A stretch of 64,000 nt of DNA from Scenedesmus sp. ARA3 (GCA_004335835.1 RWJK01001977.1:188335-252334), one strand, 5' to 3'. Shown: positions 12,154-24,769, counted from the first letter of the stretch. Notes: generated by a model from the sequence alone, not told the origin. Numbers and translations are program-made.

Positions 12154-14613
12154 GCAGCAGCAGTGGTATCAGGTGGCATGGACGCTGTATGTGACGCCGC
12201 CAGGAAGCAGGATGTTCTGCTGCTTCCTGCAGCAGCAAGCATTTTGCAGTAACACAACTCGATCCGTGATTGCCCAATGAGCCAGTCGCCGGCAGGCCAT
12301 TTCACGTCATGTAACATTAGGCACATGACAACAGCACATGAATAGCGTCAGCAGTACAACCAGGTGATGCGGACAGCACACACTAGACATAAGTACACGC
12401 GGTGCTGGTAGCTGAAGACAGCAAGTGTGTCATGTCAGGCACTTTAAGAGGAGGTAAATGACAAAGTAAATGCGTGCCCAGCCTCACCAATAGGCGTGGC
12501 GCGGCTGAGGCCACTCTGGCAGGGCCTCCCCAGGTGCTGCCCCCAAGGGTAACAGCGCCGAAAGATACAGCACTAGGCAGGTGTACATGTGATGTGGTGG
12601 TGCGTGCGGCAGATCACAGGCTACTTGAACCGCATTAAAGCAAAGCAAAGAGCGCCCCTCGCTGCCCAGTCTCACCAGTAGGCGTGCCGCGGCTGCGGCC
12701 ACTCGGGCAACTGCTCCCCTGGCGCTGCCGCCCAGATGAAGGCGCGCGTGCGCGACTGCGGCACGCCAAAGTGCGCCGCATTGAGTATGCCCACGCGCAC
12801 CTGCAGATGGGCAGGCAGTGTGCCAGATCAGTCACATGGTGACGTGGGGTTGATACTTATGACTCTGATAATGGTGCGCGTGCGCGACTGCGGCACGCAA
12901 AAGTGCGCCGCGTTGAGTATGCTCACGCGCACCTGCGGACGGGCAGACAGCATGAAACGGTCTCGCATTTGAGTTCTAATTCTGAGAATGGGGTGCGTGT
13001 GCGCAGCTGCGGCACGCAAAAGCGCGCCACATTCAGTAGTAACCCATGCGAGATTGCAGGAAGATAGTCAGCAGGATGCAGGGCCAGTACAACTGGATGA
13101 GGTACAGGTGGGGGCACAGGCCGGCCAGTTGCAGCTATTCAAACTGCTACGATTCAACCCGTCAGAAGCAGGGCAATGCGCACCTGCACAGAGGCATTTG
13201 ACATAAACTCAGGAAAAGTAACAGTCAGCGTGCCCAACCACGCACCTGGTAGCCCATGTCCAGCAGGCTGCGCAGCGCCAGGCGGGCTTTGTGTCCCGCC
13301 CCGTGTGAGCTGTCCCCTTACGTGTCCCTCACACACCAGCACCGCTGTGTCCCACCTGGTAGCCCATGTCCAGCAGGCTGCAAAGCGTCACGACGGCGTT
13401 GTGTTTTGCTGATGTGTCCCCTAAAACAAAACATAACGTGTCCCTCAACAATGGCCTCTATGAATAATAAGTGGGCAACTTTTGTGTAGCCCACTTGTTA
13501 TTCTATATGTCCCATCTGGTAGCCCATGTCAAGCATGCTGCGCAGCGCCAGGCGCAGCGTCATGCTGGCGTTGTGTCCCTCTAATGTGTCCCCCGACAGT
13601 GTCCCTATATGTGTCCCTCAACATTGGCCTCTATGTGTCCCACCTGGTAGCCCATGTCCAGCAGGCTGCGCAGCGCCAGGCGCAGCGTCATGCTGGTGTT
13701 GTGGCTGGCAAAGTTGCGCACGTTCTCCAGCAGGAAGTAGCGCGGGCGGTAGAAGTCCGCAAAGCTCAGGAAGGAGATGACCTGGAGGGGTGGCAGCAGC
13801 AGCAGGTGCAGCAGCAGCGGCAGCAGCAGCAGCAGCAGCAGTAAGAACATGGTCCACAGTGTCAGCTGCTGAGAAGGTAGAAGTCCGCACAGCTCAGAAA
13901 GGAGATGACCTGATGGGGTGGCAGCAGGGGCAGCAGCAGCAGCAGCAGCAGCAGCAGTGACACACATCAGGTAGCCTACCGGCTGATTAGAGCAATGGAA
14001 CCAGTGCTTGGAGCTAGCGCATGGTTGTTGCAGGCTGCTGACATCTGCTGGTGTCGGTCTAACTTGCTGTGTGCAGGTTCTGCACTGACTTGCTGACTGC
14101 CTCACCATGCTGTTCTTGTTGAGTGCCGCCTCGCCGCTCCTGTTCTTGTTCAGGCCGCTGAAGCCCTGGCAGCAGCAGCAGCAGCAGCAGCAGGAGGAGG
14201 AGATTTCAGATGGTGCGTTGGGAGTTAAATGTCAACAATTAAGTGCTTGCAAAGTTGGGAGCATGCTGCCACAGTGCCAAGGCGGAGACTCTGGCGGACA
14301 GTTGGCTGTGCTGGTGCAGCAGGCCACTCTGCAGTGCCATACCTATCCCGGCTGAAACTGCATTGCTGATGTAAGGATGCTCAGCTGTGAAATGCAGCCC
14401 TCGACTTGCAGCAGTTGACGCAACCATTGTGTACTAATTGACATAACGCTCACCTGGCAGGGTGGCCCGCCCACGATCAGGTCCACCTCCCCCGGCAGCG
14501 GCAGCTGCTCCAGCGCAGCAGCAGGCAGCGCGTCAGCAGCTGCAACAGCGCTGGCGCAGGCGCTGCAGTCGTCAGCCTGGCCTGCCTTGCGCATGGCGGC
14601 CTGAGCACATGCC

Positions 14614-14652
<39 letters not shown>

Positions 14653-15716
14653 ACATAATCAAAAGCTGTCTGTCTGGTGCGAGGGAGCATGCTTGCGTAC
14701 GGCGTTGTTGCTGCTGCTTCAGCTTGAATGCAGCAAAGCCATATGCAGCTATCGCTGGCACACCAGAAGACAGGCACAGCCAAGCACAGAGCATGCTGTA
14801 CGCGCAAGTGGAGGCGCTAACAATCGACCCCGGAGCACCAAGCCATACACCAGCAGCAGCAGCAGCTCACCAGCAGGATGGCATTGCAATCAGCAGCGAA
14901 CACCGCGGCGCCGGGGTTGTTCAGCGCAAACGCGTCAGCAGCAGGCGCCTCAAACTCAATTGCCCAGCGGCTGCGTGCTGCCCCTGCCTGGTGAAGCCCT
15001 TCCGACAGACCTCCACAGCCTGCAAAGATGTCTAGGCTCGCTAGTGGTGCCACATCCTGCTGCTGCTGCTGCGGTGGGCTGCGGCGGGCTGCGGCTGCAG
15101 GAGCTGCGTGATCGGCTTGCAGGAACTCCGGAGGTGGTGGGCCCAGCTGCTGGCTGGCTGGGTCGAAGCTGCCGAGCAGGGTGAAGCAGTCAAGCGCGTC
15201 AGATCCTGCAAGATGCAAGAACAGCCGCAGCAAAGGGTTGACAGCTACACCATGATGCAGAAAGTATGCTGCTGCGCATGCATGTCGACAAGTTTGGACA
15301 TTTGCACAGCTGCAGTTGCGCTTTGAAGCACCTGGCAATGCTCTGTGCAGAACAAGCACACGCATTGCGTGCAGGATGCACCTGCTGGCAAAATTAAACA
15401 GCTTATAACTGTCAAGTGCATGGCTGATATTTAGAAGACATGCTCATAACGTTTAGCAAGTCTGCTGCGGTGTGCCTGCGCATCGATAGCTCACCCTCAG
15501 GCTGCGCCCCAAGCAAACAGACAAGCTGCATGCACAGCTTTTACCTGATGTCACATCTATCCAGCAATATGAACACACTTCAGTGTACATCAGATAGACA
15601 CAGGCAGCTTAGATACACAGGCAGCTCACCGTCAGGCTGCCGCGCATCAGCTGCCATGACAGCACACTTGCCGACTACCTTGCTGGCATCCACCCACACC
15701 TCGCCACCTGGAGCAC

Positions 15717-15750
<34 letters not shown>

Positions 15751-18538
15751 GCTGCTGCTGCTGCTGTACCCCTGTGATGCTGCTCGCTCGCTGTCTGAAG
15801 CTACGTCTGCATCTGCTGCTGCTGCTGGTGCGTAGAGGTCCCACAGGTCTGCTGTGTAGGCCAGCTCGCTGCTGATGTCCTCAGGCCTGAAGAAGGGCTG
15901 CAGCCGCAGCCTGATCGATGACAGGCCAGCCTGCATGCGCAGCAGCAGCAGCAGCAGCAGCAGTAGCAGGAACTATTGATCTTCTGCAAGGACGTTGAAG
16001 TGACGCACTGCAGACATGATACAGTAGCTAAATTGATCGAGCAAATTCAGCAAATCGTGCACAGCATGCATTGATGCTATGCTGCCACGGTGCTGCTGTC
16101 GCTTTGGAGCGCCACTGAATGCGCACCTTACTGCTGCTGCTGCTGCTGTCGCTTTGGAATCCAGTGCTGCTGCTGCTGCTGCCGACCTCCACCAGCCGCG
16201 CCACCTGCCACGCCAGCAGGCCCTGCAGGCTGCCCTTGGTGGTGGCAGCAAACCGCGAGGCAACCTGCAGACCGCACACAGCAGCACACGAGCAGCAGGC
16301 CGCAACAGCACTTCAGTCACAAGATGAAACACCATTATGCCCTTGTTGGTGGCAGCAAGCCAAGAGGCCACCTGCAGGCCGCACACAGCAGCACAAGATG
16401 AACAGATTAATAAAACACCACATGCAGTACACGTATCTGCACAGACAGCACCTGGAATGCAAGAATCATGCTGCAAGATTGTGCCAGAGGCACCACTGGA
16501 ACAAGCGCAGTGATCAAGCACGCCATGCTGCCACTGCTGACCGTATGGGCGGGACAGATGCTGAGGCATGCGTCAGGCTGTGCTGCATTCCAGGCCTGCT
16601 GCTACATCTGTTCAAAGAACACAACATATGTGACTCAGAATTGTGCCCCATGTACGTGTGTGAGTCGCTGACGTATCGTAGCTGCCCGTCTCAGCTTACC
16701 CCGGGGTTGAGGTACACAAAGTCGCCCACCCTGCAGCAGCAGCAGCAGGGTGTAGTTAGAGGCAGAGGCTTTGCAGCAAACTGACTGAATAGTCCACCCG
16801 GGACGCCTTCAATGACATGTAGAGCAGCTCTCCAGCTGCGTGCTGAAGGCTGCAACCACACGCTGCAGGCTGCAAACACCATCCCCACCTACTACCAAAC
16901 GCATGACGTCGCCAAGCAGCAACAGCAGCCGCAGGAATAGACAACCCAGCTTACACCCATAGCACCAGCGATTGTGCACAAGTCTCTGCCCACCTGTACT
17001 GCACCCCTTCCTTGATGAAGCCCTGCCCACCAGGCAGCAGCGCCAGCGCCACCGGCGGCTGCTGCGGTTCAACATACGCCCCAAACCCTAGGTCGCCCGG
17101 CAGCGACGCAAACATGGCCTGCTGCGGCAGGTACAGGTGGCGGTAGAAACAGCGAGGCGGCTGCCCTGCAAGTGGGAAGACATGGAAGGATGAAGGAGAA
17201 GCCAGGGTCAGCAAGGACATGCTTTGCATGTGGAAATGCCTAAAGGTGCTGCGTCGTGTTTGGCAGCAAGTGCAACACGGTGGAACTCCCCGCAGCAACC
17301 ATGCTGACGCCAACACCGCACCAGAGTCCTAACCAACCACCCTGCCCCAACCTGTAGGCTGCTGCAGTGCAGATGTGACAATGCAAGATTAGGCTTATGT
17401 TGCACAGCACCAGCCACCCCAAGCACCACATTTCAGCGTCCACTATGCACACACATACACACAGCATGCAACCCACCACGCTCTACGGCTTCTGCATTTG
17501 CTGCGTGCAGCTCCGCATCCTCCTGCTGCTGCTGCAGCCGCAGCTCAGCACTGAAGGGCCGCTGCAGCCGGGAGATGCTCACAGCAGGGCCGCAAAGGCC
17601 TGCCAGGGGCAAGTCGATGTAGCAGCTGGTCAGGAAGAGCTCTGCCTCTGCTGCTGCATCACCCAGGAACGTGTCGCTGCCATGCAGCAGCAGGCGCACC
17701 TGTGAATGCAGCAATATTGAGAATACAGGGCGCAGATTCATGAGACGAGCACATCAATGCAGCAGCTGTTCAAGAAGAATTCTGCCTCTGCTGCAGCATC
17801 ACCCGGTAGTGTGTCGCTGCCATGCAGCAGCAGGCGCACCTGCGGGGGAGATGCAAGCAGCAACACAGGGTGCAGGTTGGGGAACAGAGGCACAGGATGT
17901 GCTGCCGCACAAGCACACACAGTGTGTACCCGCGCCTCGTGCATGCACCGCGCTGTTCTTGCAGCTGTTGCATGCTTGACGCCTCGCTACTCAACAGTCA
18001 AACGGTATAACTTACGCGTGCCAAGCAGTGCAACCCAAAACTAAGCAGGTCAACCAGTACAAGCCTGTCCCAGCGAGGGACAGCTGTCTGCCCTTGTGCC
18101 ATGGTTGCCATGCGCCAAGCCACACACCCAAACCAGGCCTTACTTACGCCAGCAGCACACAACAAGGAGCTGCTAACCGATATGAGGACACTGTTAAATC
18201 CCTCTGGCCAGCAGCAGCTGTCCTACCCTCATATCAGCTAATGCTAATGCCAACCGCAGCGGCCGTCTGTATGTCTGGCCTACCTGAGCCATCATCTCTC
18301 CTGACTCTGTCTCCCACATGCACTGCAGCAGACCAGTCAGCGGCTTCTGAACCAAAGACCGCACCAGCCCCTGAGGCAAGCCTCCTGCTGCTGCTGTTGC
18401 TGCTGCTGCCAGCTGTTTCCCGCTGAACTGCACTGCTGCGCCTGCTGTTGTGCTGCTGCCGTCCTGCAGCCGTGCCTTGAGGTATAGCTGCCGCCCCTGG
18501 CTGTCAGTGCTGCTGGCAGCATCAAGCCAGGCCACCTG

Positions 18539-18570
<32 letters not shown>

Positions 18571-19878
18571 GCAAGACAACCAGCAGTGAAAGGAACTATT
18601 GCACCAGCAGCAACAGCACAACATGGATGCTGGCAGCATCCAGCCAGGCCACCTGCAGCAGCAGCGAGGCCACCAGCAGTAAGACGACCAATTCACCAGC
18701 AGCCATCAACAGCCACACAACAAATGCTGGCTGGCAGCAACCAGCCAGGCCGGCTGCAGCAGCAGCAGCAGCAGCAGCAGCACAACCACCACGCAATCGA
18801 GCGGCAGCTTTGACACTACCCATGCATGCGCTGTAGCTGCAAACACACATTGTGTTGCAGAAAAGCACCAGTCTGTGCCCCGGCAATGTCACGTCGCTGC
18901 TAAACACCCGCCCCCTGCTGAACCCCTGCCAGCGCACCTGGTGCTGTTCAGCGCACCTGGTGCTGTTGCGCTGCTCCATCTGCTGCTGCTGCCTGCTGCT
19001 GCTGCACTGCAAGCTGCTGCTGCTCCGCCTGCTGCTGCAGCTGCTGCTGGTGCTGCGGACTGAAGTAGTTCTGCCACACGCTGCGGACTAAACTTGTGGT
19101 GGCAGCATCCATGCCGATGACGCCCTTCCTGCTGCTTCTGTAGCGGGCAGCAGCGGGTGAGGAGCCTGAGTAGTCGCTGCCGGCCTATGCGTGTGTGCAG
19201 ATAGACACAGCCAACAGAGACATCAGCAGACAGCCAAAAGAGAGAAGCAGCAGCAGAGCAGGCAAGGTGAGGCAGTGTCAAGAGAGCCTGAGTAGTCGCT
19301 GCCAACCTGTGCGTGTGCAGACACGAACACAGCCAACGGAGACAGCAGCACAGAGCCAACAGAGGCAAGCAGCAGCAGAGCAGGGAAGGTGAGTCAGCGC
19401 TAAGGGAGGCAGTGGGGGAGCCAGAGCCAGGCAGGGAGTGCCATGAGACTGTGACTGCGCCGCACCTTGAGAGGCACACAGCATGCAGGCGCAGCAGCAA
19501 AGTGAGGTGGGTTGACATGCAGCTGTTGTTCAAGCACCCTTGCATCCTCGCTGTTGATGCAAATTCCATTTAGGTACATACTCCCAGGGCATTGCACAGC
19601 ATCATCATCAGCAGCAGCAGCAGCAGCCAGTCTAGCAGATGTTCTAGCAGCTACACTCCATGGGCTACTTGCCTGGGCGCCAGAGCTCACTTCCTCCTCG
19701 CCATCACTCTCACTCAAAGTGCTGCTTAGTCTGCTGCTGCTGCTGCTACTGCTGCTAATGAAGTAATTGGAGGTGGTGCTACGGCTGCTGCTGCTGGTGC
19801 TAAGCTTCCTTGTTCGGCGCCTGCGGCTACTGCTGCTGCTGCTGCTGCTGCCATTACTGCTACCGTTGCTGCTGTCAA

Positions 19879-19913
<35 letters not shown>

Positions 19914-20836
19914 TTGATGCTACTGCTGCTGCTGCTGGTGCTGCTGCTGCTGCTGCAGCCACTCGCGCTGCTGCCATTGCTGCTGCTGCTGCCGTTGCTG
20001 CTGCCGTTGCTGCTGGCAAAGGACACACCACTGGACCCCTGCAGCAGCTGCTCTGGCTGCTTCCATGCTTCAGCCTCTACCACTTTCAGCAGCTGCTGCA
20101 GCCTGGCTACTGGCTGTCCATCTTGCAGGATGCAGCAGCTGCTTTTGTAGTCCTTCTTGACCTTCCGGCTAGTCATTGCCTCTAAGGTTGTTGGGCTGCG
20201 GAAGCACTCCCCTGTTGGCAAGCCTGTCTGCGGGTCAAGCTTGAATGCTGTCACTGTGTAGGGCTTTGGCTTGCGTGTTCTGCTGCTGCTGCTGCCACCA
20301 AAAACTACCGCCACTGCTGCTGCTGCAGCTGCTGCTGCTGGGTTAGGCACCACTTGCAGGACTGCCCTTGCAGGACCCTCTAGGCCCCCAGCAGCAGCAG
20401 GCTCCCAGTCCCCACATTCCACTAGCACCCATGCATCTCCTGGCACTGCATGTGCTTGCAGGAATTGTTCAGTTGCCTGCTGCTGCTCCTGGGTTGTGCC
20501 TGGTGCAGCTTGCAGGAGCGTTTCCTGCAAGCAGGACTGCAGGCTGCACTGTGCAGGCTGCAGGAGTTGTGCTGGGGCTGGAAGAGCTGCTGGGGCCCGC
20601 TCTGCAGGAGGTGCAGCTGCAATGACAGCAGCTACTGCTGCATTACAGCGGGTGGAATCCTGCGATGTACACAGCAGGAAGCACAGACGAGGAGAGTTGA
20701 AAGTTAGCACAGCTGGTGTGTGCATTACTGATGACCTGCTGCTGTCTGTGGGTCCTGCTAGGCCTGACCTGCAGCTCTCGGATGCCTCCAGAGATACTCC
20801 ATCCTTTGCCGGAGGTACGAGCTGCGGGTAGTGCAT
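9491..20836 (-). CDS. MET1/DNMT1-type DNA (cytosine-5) methyltransferase
   Basis: Eighteen minus-strand exons join in phase to about 1430 residues: 20836-19466, 19184-18957, 18535-18284, 17699-17477, 17165-16994, 16730-16700, 16264-16127, 15930-15630, 15205-14871, 14600-14454, 14165-14106, 13781-13644, 12800-12676, 11993-11856, 11375-11253, 10907-10823, 10252-10052, 9724-9491. It copies CG methylation onto new DNA strands in the nucleus. The linker [15 protein letters not shown] resembles the MET1 segment before BAH1. BAH1 holds [20 protein letters not shown]2 holds [10 protein letters not shown] and [13 protein letters not shown]. Catalytic motifs: [59 protein letters not shown]. The N-terminal exon is dominated by Ser/Asn/Gly runs and no RFTS domain is obvious; no CXXC finger, as in plant MET1. 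The true start may lie upstream, or an acceptor near 20664 may shorten exon 1. Confidence 0.9.
9725..9830 (-). repeat. Sense-strand (CTG)~29 tract filling an intron 3' end
   Basis: About 29 uninterrupted CAG units on the plus strand form, in gene sense, a CTG tract that runs straight into the CAG acceptor of the last methyltransferase exon. It is one of the longest perfect triplet tracts in the window. Confidence 0.9.
10320..10535 (-). repeat. Two partial copies of the methyltransferase exon at 10052-10252
   Basis: Segments at about 10340-10428 and 10497-10533 repeat the start of the exon (peptide [13 protein letters not shown] and onward in the longer copy), each next to a CTG-rich intron tract in gene sense. 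The copies are truncated before the conserved GNFSTVT part and cannot replace the exon. Confidence 0.7.
11155..11260 (-). repeat. Tandem ~44-53 bp units copying the exon end at 11253
   Basis: Units built from AACAACAGAGCAACGCAGAT plus AAGCAGGCCCCACATGCA occur two to three times in a row; the ATGCAT/GTGGGG part is the exon 3' end with its donor. The block extends the exon-intron junction as a short tandem array. Confidence 0.65.
12030..12240 (-). repeat. Two copies of the methyltransferase exon 14 start with CTG tracts
   Basis: Two blocks (about 12050-12120 and 12165-12235) repeat the first 40-50 bases of the exon at 11856-11993, including the acceptor and its preceding CTG tract. The unit is thus [CTG tract + AG + exon start]. 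Differences among the three copies are scattered substitutions. Confidence 0.75.
12487..13045 (-). repeat. Copies of both ends of the methyltransferase exon at 12676-12800
   Basis: About 12487-12545 repeats the 3' end of the exon with its donor ([10 protein letters not shown] region). About 12870-12945 and 12985-13040 repeat its 5' end with the acceptor side ([15 protein letters not shown]; note Cys for the Gly of the real exon). The genuine exon keeps the motif VIII arginines. Confidence 0.7.
13235..13640 (-). repeat. Three copies of the methyltransferase exon 12 end
   Basis: The last 10-20 codons of the exon at 13644-13781 ([12 protein letters not shown]) recur at about 13243-13285, 13353-13395 and 13514-13566, each with the donor GTGGGA/GTGGGAC and a run of GTGTCC-rich intron. 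A fourth, 5'-end copy lies at about 13870-13925. Confidence 0.75.
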
Positions 20837-22467
20837 GCCGATGCTGAAGCAGTGCGCTGCTGCTGCTGTGCTGCTGACAGGCCACACCAGCCCGCCTTGA
20901 AGAGCTGCATAGCAGCTGATGCAGCATACGGCATGTTGAGACACCGACACGGGGTATTGATCGCATGCTACGCCGATCGAAGTGGGATGGCGGTCGAGCG
21001 GGCTGCATCACTGCATTTGATTTGAACCTAGGCCTCAGGCCGCTGCCATTCGAGGCATCACTAACGTCTTGTATGGGTGCTTAGATGGCTTAGGCAAAGC
21101 AGAAGCAGAGTTTTGGAAACATTGGATGCAGCCGCTGCGTTACATGTACGGCGTAACATGTGACAACAATTCAAGTGCACTCCAGTCAGCCCGCTTTAGC
21201 TCGAGGGATGCATTGCAGCACCGTGATCCGCACTTCAAGTTGCTTTAAACACGCTGCTGCTCTGCTGCACAGCCTCGACCATGCAGTTAAGAACCAGAAC
21301 CTGTTGCCAAAGCTCAATGAGCTGCTGCAAGGAAGCAGGGCTGCTGGAGAGATTATGGGCAAAGAAAACTCAAAACCTGACACGCTGAGCAGACCAGCAG
21401 ACAGTGCCCAAAACCTGAAGCTGCGCCCTCTAGCCTGACACAGGCATCACGCGCTGTACATCTTTGCCAGCATGCAATGGTGACACACCGCAGCTGCAGC
21501 TGATTCGCTTGTTCGGATTCGTAGAGCATTGGGCGAGCCCTGTGAATGGGCTTCGTTCGCAAGAGAAGTGTTCGCAAGAGAAGTCTTCACCTGAAGGAGG
21601 AGAGGCAGGGCGGCAGCGTGCAGGTTGAGACCATCTGGTGCAGCATGCTACTGCTGCCAGAAAACAGCGACTGCAAAGTCTCCCAACGCAGTGCAAAGCT
21701 ACTTGGCAGCCAAGGCTGTAAAGTGCATGCCGCAGTGCTGGTGCTCTGCTCAGCAAGTGCATGCTGTGGACTGTGTATTGCTAGCAGAGCGTCGCATAAA
21801 AGCAGCTGAACAAGGTGCAGATGCTGTTGCTTTGCAGGAATTCCCCAAGTGCTCACCCTGAAGCAACCGAAAGCGGTAAACCAAGAGCGCTGCTGCAGCG
21901 GCATGCGGGCCTGGTCAGCAGCACCTTTTGAACAGCACCGCTGACCTGCCCACCAGCTTAGACGCCCGGTGCAAGGGGGCTAGCTGCTGCTGAGACGCCT
22001 GCTGCAGCAGCCCCTCATGAGCCTGAAGGGTAAAGGCAGCAACGCATTGCTGGAGGGGCGCACTGCAGCTGTGGGGGCACTGTGCTTCTGGCTGCCAAGT
22101 GCTGCTGCTGGCTGTTGCTGCTGGCTGCTGCTGCTGGCTGTTGCTGCTGGCTGCTGCTGCAGGTTGCTGCTGCTGGCCTGCTCAAGCCAAGGAGGTAACG
22201 AGCTACTCCGGGCGTTGGAGAGCGGCTGCTGCTGCTGCACATGCTGCTGCAGCTGCTGCTGGACGCTGTTGAACGGGGCGTGCCTGCCGATGGTGGTGCG
22301 GTTGGTGGTGGGCTGGTGCTGCTACAGCTGATGCTCACGCTGCTGCTGCAAAAGCCATAATGCCGCATAACAACCTGCTGCTTTGGTGCCAGGGAAGGCC
22401 AGCTGCTTGGTAAATTTTGCTGCTCAACATACTTCAAGCTGCTGTTGTTGACAGAGATTGTGTGCTT
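20837..22467. other. Region between methyltransferase and POP5; no firm gene
   Basis: Expected to hold the methyltransferase promoter/5' UTR and the POP5 3' UTR. A minus-strand Gln/Ser-rich open stretch (about 22330-22010, with LSNARSSSLPPWLEQASSSN) has exon-like codon use and could be an upstream methyltransferase exon or part of a separate small gene; I could not connect it in phase to anything. The remainder shows nothing I recognise. Confidence 0.35.
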
Positions 22468-23668
22468 TCAGATGTACAGCGCTGCAAGCTTCTCCTGCAG
22501 CATGGCTGCTGTGGCTTGTTGCTGCAGCAACGGCAGCAGCAGCGCGCACGAGGCAAATGGGGCAAGACAAGCAAGCCATGTGGGCTTTGATTTGATGTGC
22601 GTGTCAAGGCAGGCCCAGGAAGTAGAAACAGCAGATTACGCATGCAACATGAAGAAAACAACATGCGGAGGTAGTACTTTTGATGCAGATGGCATGAAAC
22701 GTGTGCCAGTACAGTGCTGGACAACAGATATGTGATACAGGAGGACAGTCTCAGGCTGACTGGCTATATGCGCTATTGACAAGCACAGGTGCGTAGCAAG
22801 CATGCACTGCAATGTTCAAAGATAGTATGTGACATTCCAAACAACGCATCAACGTACAGCACCATTGCAACACTTGGCACTCACGTCTGGCCCAAGTTTC
22901 AAGGGTGCCATTAGCTTGGCAATGTGCTCAGCTGCTGCAGTCTTCGCCACGTGGAAGGCACCTGCACGGCCACACCATGCAGACAGCTCAGCAGCAGGGG
23001 AGGACATGCTGACACCACAGCACGTCGCAGTGCATGCCTGCATGCCGTCACATATTGCAGCCCCCTGGGAAATAGCAGGCTCATCAATACGCCTCTTGTC
23101 TGCATACTTCTAGTGGCTCTGTGAGAGCAACAATGAACCTTCTACCGAGGAGCAGATTTGCATCATTTTAAGGTTAAAGAGAATAGCGCCTAATGCTCCG
23201 CAGCCGCTTTGAATATGTTTTTATACCTTCATACTATAAATTGATGTAACGCAACCAACACCCAGAGGTCGACAGTGCCTTATCTCAAATGTTTGTCAAG
23301 TTGCTGTGCTCTGTTTGCTACCAGTCTGTCAGGTTCTCAGGCTGTCGCCCACCTGTCAGCTTCAGCAGCTTCACAGTTACTCCCTTGTAGTCGACCAGCG
23401 TCATCTTCAGGCAGGATGACAGCACCTGCCAGCACACCACAGCAGCAGCGGCCAGCTCAGCAGCAGCACCACACACAAGCACTGCTTCAACGCAAACAGC
23501 AGCAGCAGCAGCAGTCGCTGCTGGTCTTTGCAGGATAAGCACCTGAGCTTGATGCCAGCCAGCGCTGTGCATCACTTTGGAGTGGCTTGCTGACCTGGCG
23601 AGGATGGCAGGCGCTACCCCGCTTCCTAGCGCTGCTCCTTACCATGTCGCTCAGCATGCTGCTGCTGC

Positions 23669-23703
<35 letters not shown>

Positions 23704-24104
23704 GCCGCTTACCTTAGCATGCTCGCTCCTTGCTATGCGCACGACAGCCACACCAGCCAGGTGGTTGTAGTGCAGCACTGCAGGCGAACAGCATGTGGCA
23801 GCACAGCCAGTCAATAGGAAGTTGTGAGAGGGAACTCGTGCATTTTCACATATGTTCAAACCTGGTGGTGCTTGAATGGTGGTGCCAAGCTGGTCTATGC
23901 ATCCTACAACATTTGAGCAACCAGTGACAGCAAGCTGCACAGCCAAACAACAAACAACAGACAACAAAGCAGCTGCTGGCACGTTGCATATGCACAGCTG
24001 CAGCTGCTGCCGGACCTGAAAGGCTGGGTGATGCTGCCTCCAGACCCGCCTCGCCCTGGTGCTGCAGTATGCTGCTACGGATTGCTGCAGGCAGTGCTGG
24101 CCCT

Positions 24105-24158
<54 letters not shown>

Positions 24159-24432
24159 CAAGGTAGTATTGTCATATGCAGGTTTTCGTATTGCTGAAAA
24201 GCGCTGCTATGGCAAACCTGGTCGAACAGAGTCGACTTTTGAGCCCAAGTTTGCGCGAGCCAGCATTGTTCCTACCTAGGGACTCGTGGGCTCGGCCGTC
24301 CTTTGCTTTCACGTACAGGATTAGGTACCTGAAAGCGCAGAAGCACGCTTAATGAATCAGCAGTTTCACCGACGTTGAGCTGACAGTAGGAAGGCATGCC
24401 AGCGTTGCTTGCCTGTTCTTGAAGCGAGCCAT
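22468..24432 (-). CDS. POP5: POP5-like subunit of RNase P/MRP
   Basis: Seven small exons (24432-24413, 24328-24276, 24102-24016, 23777-23713, 23425-23353, 22961-22885, 22521-22468) join in phase to 142 residues, close to the usual 140-165 of the family. The N-terminus MARFKNRYLILYV matches the near-invariant M-(V/A)-x-F-K-x-R-Y start of POP5. LHYNHLAGVAVVRIARSEHA corresponds to the central RNP-like strand and helix, and LKLTGAFHVAKTAAAEH to the segment usually reading SGTIRxCQ. POP5 is a protein subunit of nuclear RNase P, which matures tRNA 5' ends, and of RNase MRP. The first exon is only 20 bases and its intron appears to use a GC donor (AG|GCAAGC). Intron 2 ends in about 19 sense-strand CTG units. 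Confidence 0.82.
24103..24160 (-). repeat. Sense-strand (CTG)~19 tract at the end of a POP5 intron
   Basis: Plus-strand CAG units abut the acceptor of the exon at 24102-24016. Read on the plus strand this would be a poly-Gln frame, but no plus-strand gene is supported here. Confidence 0.85.
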
Positions 24433-24769
24433 GCTGTGCACAGCCCTTGTGCTTGGCCTTTACTGACAAAAGCTGGGACTGGAAGGGTGTGAAGCGGTGT
24501 TTTACAGGTCTATTACTAAGCTGCTTAGATATGATATCGGGAGAGCAGTTCTCCTGTATCCGGGCACCTGCAGCATGTCACAGACCAGCTGTCAATGACG
24601 AGGCGGTTCAGGTCAACTGTTTGAACCCTCAGCTGGAAGAGAGTACAATATTCAGTGGCTGTTACTCAGGTGTTTGCAGGTGTTGCTGTGAGTCATCCCA
24701 CTGGCGGTGAACACGGGATGCAAGTCATAGTGCAGTACTGCAGCTGTACCAGTTAGGTCCCCCCCCCCC

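Noticed and set aside
19400..20950. 516-codon frame considered as a separate single-exon gene
   Set aside because: Its end has a donor at 19466 that joins in phase to the methyltransferase exon starting 19184, so it is better taken as that gene's first exon; its far end remains uncertain.
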